Origin: Rhododendron vialii
Taxonomy: Eukaryota > Streptophyta > Magnoliopsida > Ericales > Ericaceae
DNA length: 64,000 nucleotides
Assembly: GCF_030253575.1 (NCBI RefSeq)
Contig: NC_080563.1
Coordinates: 15,705,001-15,769,000 of the forward strand
Reading direction: 5' to 3'
Both the position numbers and the translations under genes were made by a program. This document shows positions 11,262-22,368 of this stretch, piece by piece. How positions within the stretch are numbered: the first letter of the stretch is position 1; each line of letters starts with the position of its first letter. Below the pieces are notes generated by a model that saw only the letters and a list, made by a program, of their open reading frames with translations, searched no databases and was not told the origin of the DNA.

Positions 11262-13090
11262 TGTGGGCTACCAAAGCCCGAGATGGGCCTTTCGGAGGCC
11301 ATTCCCTGCCGCTCGTTTTGAAAAATTGAAGAGTCGCCACCCGGGTTTTTGTAAAATGGTTTGCTACCCGGAAAATTTTGAACTTGAAAATGATATTTGA
11401 ATTTGAAAATAAACCAGAGATTGAGTTCGAGAGCCAGGTTACGAGAGGGGAAGGTTTTGTTTAGAAAAGCATCCCTCTCGCCCGATAAAATTGGTCTTTA
11501 CTAATATTTGTGGGATTTTGAAATTCATTTTATTGCTTAACTCTTAATGTCACATAAACAATTATATAAACAATTTGAATTGCAATATAAACATTTTAAC
11601 AGGCATGCTTTTAAACAAAGCAATTAAAAGAACTCATGCTAATAGACATGCTTGTACATACATAATTGCAGATACTAACTAAGAGAAAGGAATGTCAACA
11701 TTGTAATTGCAGAAAATAACATTCTGTCCCACGTAAACTCAACCGTACGGCGGAAACTTGTACCGTACGGTACATATTTTGTGGTCAATTTTGCATACAA
11801 GACAGCTACAACATGTGAACAGTTTTCAACAGATACAAATGCTAATTTATCACATAACAGTAAGAAGCAAATAAGGACTTTATTCCACTGGATATACCAC
11901 CATACGACAGATTTATGCACCGTATGGTACATGTACTTTGAGGCCAGCAGTTTAAAGTGAACTAACAGGGCATTCAGAGACCTAAACAAGCATGTAAGCT
12001 TACGTATTAAGTAAACGATACTTATGTCCAAACATGCTACATAGCTGATAATTTCATAAATCTAAGCATGAGATATATTGTTTAAAACAAAACATGAATT
12101 GAAAATATAACATGAAAAAGCATGGTATCTTATATCAGACATGGCATCTCATTTATAAGGAGAAGAAGAAATAGCAAACGAGACCCTATTCCCTGAAACA
12201 CTTCTACCGCACGGTGGTAATGTCTACCGCACGATAGAAAAAGGTCGGAATCATACTTTGATTTTCATGCAATATTCGAACTATTTAGGCCCAAGGCTGG
12301 TATAAGGAACCAGTTCAAGCCATATGGTTCCCCTCAGAATATAATAACAGAAAGTTATACCTTCTTTGGAGTTAATCCTTCTTTGAAAATTTGTGGTGAT
12401 TGCAAAGACTTCCGGTGTGAATTTGGACTGTGGCATTGGCCTGGCCTGCCTTCTGAGAAAAGTGTGATGCCTATTATCAAACTGTTGGTGGCTTTTGAAA
12501 ATAGATTTGGGACTTGTCTTAAAAGATAAATGCTTTTGGTGTTTTTGAAGTGAAAGGAAATAAGCAGGGGATTTTCAGAACATTTCTTAGTGTGTCATCA
12601 TTTTTTTTTTTGTGTGTGATTTTCAAAAATGTATCTTTTTTTCATGTCTTTTCTTCAAAAAGCCCCAGGGTATTCATAGAGGAATTTTTCAAAGGATTTA
12701 ACTTGGCCCTTCAAGCACCCACGGGCCTGCTACAGGCCTATGCCGGCCATGGAGGGCTACAAGCTGAACCATGATGGCCTGAGGTACCCTGGCCGATAAT
12801 TCTGAAAAGGTGGTGCAAGTTCCAATGTACCGTACGGTATACACATGTGCCGTACGGTATACACCTGTGTCGTACGGTAGAGTTATTTCTACCGTGCGGT
12901 GGAAATTACTACCGGCCTAACTTTAAGGCAGCTAGGATGACGTATGTGTAACATACGGTGGAGTGTATATCGTACGGTAGGGTTGACTTTTGAAGGATTC
13001 ATCCCATAATGGTATTAGTTTAATACAAAATTCTTTTATCATCATCGGGGGCTTAAAAGATATCGAAGCATCCAAATTGGGGTGTCTACA
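11262..13090 (-). mobile_element. 5' LTR of the Tat/Ogre-like element
   Basis: On the minus strand it starts TGTAGACACCCC at 13090 and ends CCCACA at 11262, about 1.83 kb. It is unusual in carrying around a dozen copies of a short palindromic word close to ACCGTACGGT (examples at 11,741, 11,761, 11,919, 12,203, 12,223, 12,828, 12,850, 12,869, 12,889 and 12,970). A second TGGCGACTC-like word sits at 11,331-11,339, 79 bp inside the end. Bases 13091-13095 (ATTAT) should be the target duplication; the partner lies outside the window. Confidence 0.8.
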
Positions 13091-13357
13091 ATTATTGTAC
13101 TTCATGAAGTCGCTAGCTAATAGCAAATTGCTCTATGTGTAGATAGGTACACTTACACCCCAACCAATCGTCGTCCTTCTTAGCTAGTATATCCAACATC
13201 TACCAAGTTGTTAATTAGGTTTGAATTAATAGAGCTGCATGTATTTTTATACAAATATAATCAATACTATGTTGTATCGTTTGGTATTTTTTCCCCTAAA
13301 AAAAAACTTATTTAAGAGAATACGTGAGCATTTTTCATTCAATAATTGATGGATTAA

Positions 13358-13596
13358 GGCGCTGTTCCACTTTTAGAAAAAGAAGATTTGGAAAAAAGAC
13401 GGTAATTTTAAGGTCAAAAATCATGTATTTAAGCAAATAATTTTCCGACCAATATGGATCTTGTTTGATAGGTCTCATTGAAATCTTTTAAATGGTGCAA
13501 AAAAAATTGAAAAATAATTTTTCATTTTCGTTATATTTGAGTTTGAAATTACCTTTTTTTTCAAAAAGAAGATTTTGGGAGAAAGCGGAACGGGCC
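13358..13596. mobile_element. Tourist-like MITE (PIF/Harbinger type)
   Basis: The ends are GGCGCTGTTCC and GGAACGGGCC, imperfect inverted repeats, flanked by TAA at 13355-13357 and 13597-13599. Related copies lie at about 47,860-48,075 (reverse) and 48,117-48,357. Confidence 0.7.
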
Positions 13597-13679
13597 TAAG
13601 CAATTACAATCTATGTTTCTATGCTATGTATTGAGTACATGTAGTGGTTACCATGCAAAAACTAGTCTCTCATAATTTT

Positions 13680-13842
13680 TACTTCCTTTGTTCTAATTTG
13701 TTTGTCTGCTTTTAGACTTTAGTTTGTCCCAAAATATTTGTTTATTTTGGAAGACTAATGGATCAAAAGATATACAATTCTCTGTTTAGATTACGTTTCA
13801 TTACAAATTTATTCTAGCACCGAAGTGGGACGGATGAAAGTA
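13680..13842. mobile_element. Stowaway-like MITE, degenerate
   Basis: The left end TACTTCCTTTGTTCTAATTTG and the right end GTGGGACGGATGAAAGTA are diverged inverted repeats of the CTCCCTCCGTCCCA type, with TA at both borders. Confidence 0.5.
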
Positions 13843-14124
13843 ATTGTTTATGAAAATCAAAATCAAAATGCAAACCTAAAAGTTTAAAATAATAAAAATG
13901 ATTTTCACCCTCTCACACTCATTTCTAGTCTTATTCAAGTGAAATGATAAAAATGCCCATCACATGCGAAAAGTTAGTTCATGTGTAAAGATAAATTGGT
14001 AATTTAACGCAGGGGAAAAATAGTGCAGCAGAATAAAAATGAATTGCAACAATTATTTCCTAAAGAAAAATGTAATCTTATATTTGTAATTAACTTAAAA
14101 ATAATATGCCAAAAATCACACACC

Positions 14125-14325
14125 CTCCCCGTCTGTAGAGCTGTAAATGAACTGAGCCGTTCGCAAACTGTTTGAGGCTCGGCTAGGTAATGGCTCGTTT
14201 GAATTTGACTCGTTTACTAAATGAACTGAACCCAAACCTCAATTTTAGGCTCGTTCCATAAATGAGGCGAACTTGAGCCTAATAGTATTCGGCTCGGTCA
14301 GGCTCGCGAATTTGGGGTTAAAATA
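14125..14325. repeat. GAGCC/GGCTC-rich interspersed repeat
   Basis: A short segment with AGCTGTAAATGAACTGAGCC at its start and many GGCTCG words. A related segment, richer in CGAGCCGAGC words, lies at 32,878-33,135. This is the pattern of non-autonomous DNA transposon ends that begin GTGCAAACGAGCCGAGC. Confidence 0.5.
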
Positions 14326-14392
14326 TAATTAATAATACGTGAGGGGTCTATCTATTAACATTTTATATTTTAGGGGCATATGTATAATTTAA

Positions 14393-14602
14393 GGCTCTGT
14401 TTGGAACTTAAGGAAAGGAAAGGAAAAGAAAGGAAAACTAAAAAAATTTCCCTCCTATTGTTTGGTTGGGAGAGAAAGAGAGAAGAAAATAACAATTTCA
14501 AGTTTTGAGAATAATAAATTTTCCCTTCTTTTTTCCTCTCATTGTCCTCCCATTTTATTTTATTTTCCTTTCTTTTCTTTCCCACATGTTCCAAACGGAG
14601 CC
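14393..14602. mobile_element. Tourist-like MITE, 210 bp
   Basis: The inverted ends GGCTCTGTTTGGAAC and GTTCCAAACGGAGCC match in 14 of 15 positions. TAA flanks both sides (14390-14392 and 14603-14605), the PIF/Harbinger target duplication. Confidence 0.85.
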
Positions 14603-14624
14603 TAAGTATTATTTTTACTAAGTT

Positions 14625-14958
14625 TTTTTTTCTTTTTATCCCTTATATACTATGCAATTTGGCGATTTCATCCCCTCAATTTTTACTCCGTTACGTATGT
14701 GATCCAATACATAACAGAAGTCAAAATTTGGATAGAAAAGAATCTCACGTGCCTCTCACGTGTGATCCAACCTAGGAGCCAACGGCAAAATAGACAATCC
14801 ATGTCTCACAAGCACAAACTACACATCTGTATCCCTCCAAATGTGAAAAAAAAAAACAGCAACCCAATCAATCTCTCTCTCTCTCTCATGGCTTCTTCTT
14901 CCTCTGACCCATTATATGCATAACCTGCCACGAAAAAAACAAAGTAAAGTAACCCAAA

Positions 14959-15001
<43 letters not shown>

Positions 15002-15244
15002 GGAAAAGAAAGAGAAAAAAAACCCTTTAAAGAAAGATTGGAGGAAAATTTTCTGTGTTAAAAAAAAACTTAATATCTGCTATTTTAAAAAAACTCAATC
15101 TGAAGGCCCTCTATATTTATAAATAAATAAAAACTTTCTATTTTTTCGTAGAACCAAACATAGATTTCAAACAAGCATAAGTGAAATCTCTGCGAAGGGG
15201 ATGATTTTTAAGCCATAAGACAAACAGGGCACCTCCAATCTTGA

Positions 15245-15293
<49 letters not shown>

Positions 15294-15915
15294 ACAGCTA
15301 CGAAGCATGGATTGTGGAAACAATTCTGTTGCAGAAATCGAAAGACTAATTTGGGAACAAAATCTTTCTCACCAACAAAATGGTTGTAGCCCGTGAAAGA
15401 ACTCCAATCACATCCCAATTTATGATGTCATCACATAAAGTGCACTAAAAGTTCACTGAAATAAGCCTAAATTGCACTAAAACAAATTTTTGCTCCAGAT
15501 CAACTCATCCATCCCGAACTACTGCACTCCTATGCTTGCCTTCCTAGTGAATCAACCGAAGATTTTGCGCCAAAACCCTTGCCTTCCCTTTGATTTTTGC
15601 TCTAAACCAAACCCTAACTCATGATCCAACCAGATGAGAGAGGGAGGGAACTGAGAAATAGCAGAGAGAGAGAGAGATGGGTGAAAAAATGATGTAGCAA
15701 GTGAGGTAATATGTCGGTCTACTTGAATTGTCTATTTTGCCCCTGGCTCCTGGGTTGGGATCGCATGTAAGAGGCACATGAGGTTCTTTTCCGTCCAAAT
15801 TCTGACTGTTATTATGTATTGGATCACATAGGTAACAAAGTAAAAGTTGAGGGATAAAATCGCCAAATTGATAGTTCAAGGACAAAGTAGAGAAAAATTG
15901 CATAGTTTAGGGGTC
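14625..15915. mobile_element. Mutator-like element with long TIRs (about 190 bp), non-autonomous
   Basis: The segment 14,640-14,800 is the inverted counterpart of 15,722-15,912. Shared words include ATGTGATCCAATACATAA, TTTGGCGATTT and GGCAAAATAGACAAT. Subterminal CT runs (14,875-15,000) on the left face GA runs on the right. The outer TIR sequence (CCCCTAAACTATGCA, ATCAATTTGG) is shared with the element at 58,357-59,552, which has a 9-bp target duplication. The interior has no convincing gene. The right end appears truncated where the larger element at 15,922 begins. Confidence 0.65.
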
Positions 15916-17912
15916 CGGCTATGATGCTCCCGGGTGATTTTGGGAGCATCATACTCCCATCAAATCTGAACCGTAGGATGTGGTTCTTTTAATCCTAACC
16001 ATTCATCAAATCCCCTGAATGCAATTCATCTCTCTCCTCTTTTTCTCTCACTACCTCCTATTCCCGGTTGCATCACGTTAGAGTAAAAAAAAAAGTTATG
16101 CATCACAAGTAAAAATTTTGAAAGCCCTAATTCACTGTTGCTGCTCTCTCCTCGCCTCCTTCTCTCGTCAATCGTCGTCTACCTCTCCATAGCCGGACGC
16201 CTCCACCTCCACAGCTCTAAACGCCTCTATCTCTCTCCCCTCTGCACAGTCGACGAAAACCCTCACCACTCTTCCACCTCTATACCTCCATAGCCCCTAA
16301 GCAAACAACAACGAACCCTCTCTCGTCCTCAATAGTCGGTCACAACGAAAAGCCCTCTGCATTGTGTGAGGTATTTCTCTCTCTCACTCTCTCAAACACA
16401 CAACCACCACTACAATACACAAACACCCCTGCACATAGGGTTTTGTGGGTTCCCTAGAACAGAAAACCAAAAGACAGCTAAGAATCCGGGAGTATGGAAC
16501 AGAAAACCACACCTCTGCCTCCTACTTCGACAATTTTTTTTTTGTTGCTAAGCTTTGACGTGGGTTTGTTGGCTTGTTTTGTTTTAACGTGGGTTTGTGG
16601 GTTCTCCTATGAACTGATTTGTATTATTTTAGTTGAAAAACTAGATCTGTACATGATTGGCTCAAATTTCCACACGTTTCATTATAGTCTGTAATTGAAA
16701 ATTCCAATTGTTTAGTTTGTTTGACCTGGGGTTGTGGATTTTGCTTTCTTTAATCTTGGACCTCAGGAGTGTTTTTTGGTTTGCTCTGTAGATAGGGATT
16801 GAATAATGTAAAGAGAACAATGTAGGGATAATGGCAGACATGAGAGTCCCCCAAGTTTGATCACATGTTTTGGTGTTTTAATTTGGCTGACAATCATCTA
16901 CTAAAATAACCTATAAATGTTGGTAAGAGTAATTACTGTGGCATTTTCTTCCTTTCTAAAAGTGCTTTATGGAACCCTTGGTCAAATATTTGCTATCTTT
17001 TAATGAAGCTATATTGTGAATAATCTTTGGGTTTGACTTAGTCAAATAATGAAATGGATAGACATAGAAGATTTTTGTAGAGGAAGTGCATGTGGACTTT
17101 TGGATAGACACCTTCCGTTAGTTGGGTTACAAAACCATTTCACCCTGCCACTTAAAACTGATCCCTGACTATCAAAAGTTCATTCTAAACCTTTGAACTA
17201 GCAAAAATTACAGAACACATGTTGGTTCTGTTTTATCTTTTATTTAAGCCATTTGCTAACTTCCTTTTTTTCTTCCTTTATAGACGGTGTTTCCATATGG
17301 AATTCACCCACAAATACTATCAACAAATGTAGCATAGAAGTACCTCAGTTTTTGTCAGCCTAACATGAAAGACATCTTGAAAAACATAGATCATGACATG
17401 GAAATATAAAGTAGACGTAAAAATGAACCAAGCTTCAATCTATTATCCTCTTTAGCACATTAGAATGTACATGCTGATGTATGTAGTGTCCATGAATGGT
17501 CCCATTTAGGTCAGCTTACTAGGTGACACTTCAGTCAATCAAGAAATATGATTGTTGACATTTGTGAGCAAAAAGATAAAATATGACTATTGAGATAGAC
17601 AAGTTCTGATTAATTGGTGACCGTTTTCTCAATATGCCTCCAAGAGCTCACACAGTCCCTCAAATCTATCAAAAGTATTCGTACCACAGCATCCAAACAC
17701 TCAGGTTTTTGCTAGAAAAGTATCAAGTTCCTCTCTCTCCGGACATAGTGGTGAGTAGCTAGAAATGAAAGTTTATACAGAATCTGAGGCAGACCATCCA
17801 CTTCAAGTTATTCCTACTCCATATTGAATGCATTGTACATATGTATTCAACCTTGCTTTTGACAAACTATCAATTTTTTATTTAACAGGTCTATTTGTTT
17901 TAGGAGTTGAAA

Positions 17913-20900
17913 ATGGTTAAGGAAGACCATAAAGCTGTTCCAAAGCATCCTTGTAAGGGATGGATATATTTCTTGTATGTCTTTTTGAGACTTTTGAGTA
18001 TCTTTTAATGGCCACAAGTTACAATATTCAATTTGATGTACAATATTTTTTTGTAGCCAAGAACAGTCAAAGATGACTAAGAAAAGTTCATCAAAACGAA
18101 TGGTAACTACAATTTTTTCTATAGTTGTGTTTACCCACATGTGGATTGTCAATGTATCTAACTAGGATTTGCATTCTTTCAATAATTTTAGTCAATGAGC
18201 GAAATCCGTGCAAAGTGGAAAGCTTTAGGAGACAAGGCTAAACAAAAATACATTGAAAAGGTTAAGCTAAGTTCCGAAGAGTACAAAGAGCAAAAGGTTA
18301 AGGTTGATCCTCAAGATTCAAAGGTGCAAATGTTCTATTTTTTAGCACTTATGTTTATGCATATCCTTTCCATTTTTACTTGATTTTGAATTTGATTAGA
18401 GTTGTTGATGTTGTGTTTAGGAAACCTTTACTACAAGAACTCAACTTAAGAAGGCATGTGATATTATACGCAATCTTCAACCGCAACAAGTAGAGAGTGT
18501 AAAGGCAATGGGATTTGGAGGTCTTTTGCGTTTGAAATGTACCAGGCTAGATAGAAAACTTTGCGAGCGGTTGGTTAGTAAATTTGATCCCGTATCACTT
18601 TGTTTATATGTGCATGGTAAGAGCCCCATAATTACACCATTAGATGTGCACCACATACTGGGATTGCCATATGAGGTGAAAGGGTGATCCTTAAAGAAAA
18701 CCTTTCTGAAATACTTCCCTTGTGTGAGACACATTGTGTGGGTGATCAATGTTCAATTCCGTTGCGTCATTTGGAAAAATATTTAAGGAACACAAAAGAC
18801 AACAATGATAATTTCAAGGTTGCATTTGTATTGGTCATTATGGGGGCTGTTCTATGTCCAACATCAGAATTGGGAGTCAATCGACATTTTCTACATGCAG
18901 TAAAGGACGTGTCTTCTTTGAGTGAATTAAATTGGAGCCAATTTGTGCTTAAATTTTTAGCCAAAGGCATACAAAAATATAAGGACAATGGACAAAAAGT
19001 GATCCGTGGCTGTGTATTGTTTCTAATGGTACATCTCTTAACTCTGTTTTTTACATCAAAGTAGTTGCTTCATTATAGAATTGATTATGTATCTCTCTTT
19101 TTTCTCTACAGTTGTTCTATTTTGAACATTGCACGCCGGCCAAAGATTGCATTTCCCCTTGTGCATGTCGACCTTCACCTCGTCTCTTACATTGGGGAGA
19201 TGAAGAGATTAGGGACAAGATACATTGGCTCGATCAAAGCAGTTCTCGAAAGGTAATCTTGGTATTTTTTTGATCAATTAGTTTTGTTTCATCTTTTTAA
19301 GTGTCTATTTACGTAGTAAATGCTAAATATATGTAATAGCTTAACATCATAGCATCTATTTTCCCATAATAGCTCAAAATCATTGTCGAGGATGGAGTTG
19401 GCAAGAGAGAGATAGCCGTAGATCAAGGAAGGGAGATTGGCTAAAATATACCGATGGAAAGAGTTCAAGGGATAGAAGAATTAACCAGTATTTTAAAGAA
19501 ACTAACGAGCATAATGGAAACAATGGATGCAAGGGGGAAGAAAACTAATGACAATTCATTGGCGGCTAAAGTAAGCATGGATATGAAAGGCACTCTTTCA
19601 CCCGTTGTCAACGAGAAAAAAGGCACTAAAGAGCCTTCATTTGATAGTTCGACATCTCCTTTGACAAACAAGAAAAAAGACAGCAAAGAGCAAGCATCGG
19701 GTCATTTGACATCTCCATTGAAGGCAAACCAAGAAGAAAACACTAAAAAGTCATCATTGAGTCATTTGACGTCTCCTTTGAAGACAAACAAGGAACAAGA
19801 CATGAAGAAACCTAAAATTAAGCCTTCAACAAAGAGACCAAGAAAGATGACCACTAATATTGGTGATATCATGTCTTCAACGGCTCCTCCAACTATTGGC
19901 ATGAACAAGAGGTAGAAGAAATGCCAACAGGAAATGGCAAGGACTAGGTTCAAGGGATCTCAACCCGGGAAGAAAAATGCCAACGAGATAACACAAAGTA
20001 TTTAAGTATCATAAGCTTAATTTTTATAGAAGTTTCTAATTTATATGTGTCTTCATTAGTATACGTGTTTGTTTATTTGTAGAAGTCTACTATGGAATGC
20101 CAAAGAGAAATGGCAAGGACTAGGTTGAAAGAATCTCAACCAGACAATGAGGTAATACAAAGTATTTAAGTATCATAAGTTTAATTCTTATAGAATTTTC
20201 TAATTTATATGTGTCTTCATTAGCATACATGTTTATTTATTTGTAGAAGCCTACTATGGAGATAGTACGAGAGTTGGTCCTAAGATTTGTCTTTGACACA
20301 ACATTGTCCGTAGGGTAGAAAATCATTACAAGCTGTACATAAATTATGATGTTCTATTCGTATATTGATAACTTTGTAACTTTGGCATAATGTAGAGATC
20401 AACTTTCCAAACTTGGAATAGGCTATGCAACTCGCTCAGATTTTATAAGATTTACGGAAGAATGGGCGGGTTGTGGGTGAGGTGAGTATTATAGTTTTTT
20501 AGGCCTATTGTAATAGACTACATGAATGCAATAACTAACCAAGGGCTATATTTTTTAGATCATAAATGCAGTTGCTTTGCAGAAAACTTTAATACAAAGG
20601 AAGAGAGACCCGGATGCATTATGGCCATCATGGTACTTGCCCACTTATTTAGCGGTATGTATTTGTAATGCATTAGAAATTTGAACGATAGTATGTGGTT
20701 ATAGCAATGTGTAAGTGCTCCTTAATGTTTGTTTGTAGAGTTATGCTCTCAATGGTGGTATTGATTCTCGCACTTGAGTCAAGCATTATGGTGGATCTAG
20801 TCGATACACAGGGATACTCAAAGAATTGGAACGGGTGTACATCTAAATCAATGATAACAACATTCACTAGTTTATGTGTGTCGTAAACTTTAAACATGCA

Positions 20901-21377
20901 GTTGTATAAGTACTTGATTCATTACCTTTTCTGAGCAAACCCAAAGTACAGAATGAGAAGGTCCTGTGTGTGCTTTAATACTTGGATGATGTAATTCAAC
21001 ACTTGGGGAATAATGGATGTGTCATGAAAGCACATAAGCTACCAATTAAAAGACTGAAATGGCTTCCAGTTCAAGAACCAGGTAGTGATGATTGTGGTGT
21101 GCACACTGCCAAGTACTTTGATTTTGAGCAATTTAATGAGGAAAAAGCCGCTAAGGTATCGAATTAGTCTTTTTATTCATCTTACAGTTACAATTCTTTT
21201 GGACCACTCATTATTTCTAATCTTTGGTTGTTTTGTTAAATGTAGTTGAAATTCACTTCTGAAGAGGGTAGGAACAACTTGGTTTTGGACTTGATCCTTT
21301 GTAGGGATAACATAATCAGGAATGAAGTCATCCGAAAGGCTCAAGAAAAATACTGCAACACTAAAAGGATAATTTGA
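17913..21377 (+). pseudogene. MULE-borne gene: HMG-box-like segment plus Ulp1/C48 cysteine peptidase-like region
   Basis: Exons 17913-17974, 18057-18102 and 18192-18323 join in frame and give an HMG-box-like segment (WIYFFQEQ, MSEIRAKWKALGDKAKQKYI, SEEYKEQ). Exon 18421 onwards resembles the region found in plant transposon Ulp1 proteins (LDRKLCERLVSKFDP, ITPLDVHHILGLPYEV), and continues after a frameshift near 18,680 through 19,027, then 19,112-19,252. Next comes a Lys-rich repeat segment at 19,454-19,914 with the motif HLTSPLK. The C-terminal part has the peptidase-like NNIH (catalytic His codon 20,865) and DDCGVHTAKYF (Cys codon 21,093). Lesions include the frameshift, a stop just after that His, and further in-frame stops at 20,775-20,840. 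Ulp1 peptidases process or remove SUMO. This copy is almost certainly non-functional. Confidence 0.65.
19918..20258 (+). repeat. Tandem duplication of an exon plus its intron
   Basis: A unit of about 170 bp containing GAAATGGCAAGGACTAGGTT, CAAAGTATTTAAGTATCATA and TCTAATTTATATGTGTCTTC occurs twice in a row. Each copy has an exon-like part followed by an intron-like part ending in TTTGTAG. Confidence 0.8.
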
Positions 21378-21649
21378 TACCAATTGTAGTTCTTTTTTTT
21401 GACAAACGTAGTTATGGAGACAAATAATGATATGGCAAATGCTGCCTTTTTGTGAACTTGATGATATGGCAAATTCCAATCATGTTGTAAACTTGATGAA
21501 TGTGAGGTGCCTTTGTGGCTTTTGTTGTAAACTTGATATGGCAAATGCTGTCTTTTTGTAAAATTGGTGGCTCTTGGTATTTGATAAATGGTGATCTTGG
21601 TTAGTATCTTTGTGGTGTTTAGTGTGCCATGAACAGGTTGTACCATTTC

Positions 21650-22095
21650 AATACACATACATATACTTACCGAAATCCGGGCATACTTCTCATTTTCATA
21701 GCAATACTTACCATATAAATAGGGTGTGCTTACTAAAATATGGGGATTCTTACTATTTCAATAACCGTACATATGAAAACTCGGGGCATACTTCTCATGT
21801 CCATAGCATTACTTACCATTTAAACGGGGTGTGCTTACTAAAATCTAGGGATTCTTACCATTTCAATAACCGTACATATGAAAATTTTGGGCATATTTCT
21901 CATGTCCATAGCATTACTTACCATTTAAACAGTGTGTGCTTACTAAAATCTGGGGATAAAACTCCATCTCAATAACTGTACTTACAGAAATCTGGGCATA
22001 CTTCTCATTTCCAAAGCAATACTTACCATAGAAACAGGGTATGCTTGCTAAAATCTGGGCATTGTTACCATTTCAATAATCGTACTCATTGCCTT
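21650..22095. repeat. 105-bp minisatellite, about four copies
   Basis: The word GGGCATACTTCTCAT starts at 21,679, 21,784, 21,889 and 21,994, an exact 105-bp period. Each unit also holds CTTACCAT and GTGTGCTTACTAAAAT. It lies between the 3' ends of the two converging MULE genes. The open frame across it is a product of the repeat. Confidence 0.9.
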
Positions 22096-22368
22096 ACCAT
22101 AACTACAAATAAGTTCTTGTCTAGTTCATCGCCTTAGTTTTATTGAATTAAAATATTACAATAAACTTCTTGTCCTTACTCACTGCCTTAATACAAATAA
22201 AGGTTACATTTATCCTTCACAATCCTTGTCCGAAATCATCTTCCCATCCTCCAATGTTGCTGCCATAGAACTGGGCTTGCACACTCTCAGGATTTCTTGA
22301 CCAGTTAGCAGTCTACAAAGTTCAAGTTTGAAAATTAGTGAATGGACAAATAAATAATAGTCTATCAA

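Larger units (their letters stand above)
5859..13090 (-). mobile_element. Tat/Ogre-like Ty3-gypsy retrotransposon (5' LTR, leader, gag), twice interrupted
   Basis: From right to left the element has a 5' LTR (13,090-11,262), a primer-binding site (11,260-11,241), a leader of about 1.3 kb and gag (about 9,951 leftwards). Gag is interrupted by a solo LTR at 6,723-8,601 and cut again at 5,858 by the chromovirus-like LTR. Protease, reverse transcriptase and integrase are not in the window. LTR ends of the form TGTAGACACC and a TGGCGACTC primer site are characteristic of the Tat/Ogre group. The coding parts carry a frameshift and stops, so this copy cannot move by itself. Confidence 0.75.

Noticed and set aside
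21610..21975. Open frame of 121 codons
   Set aside because: It is a direct translation of the 105-bp minisatellite; the repeat period is a multiple of three, which keeps the frame open.
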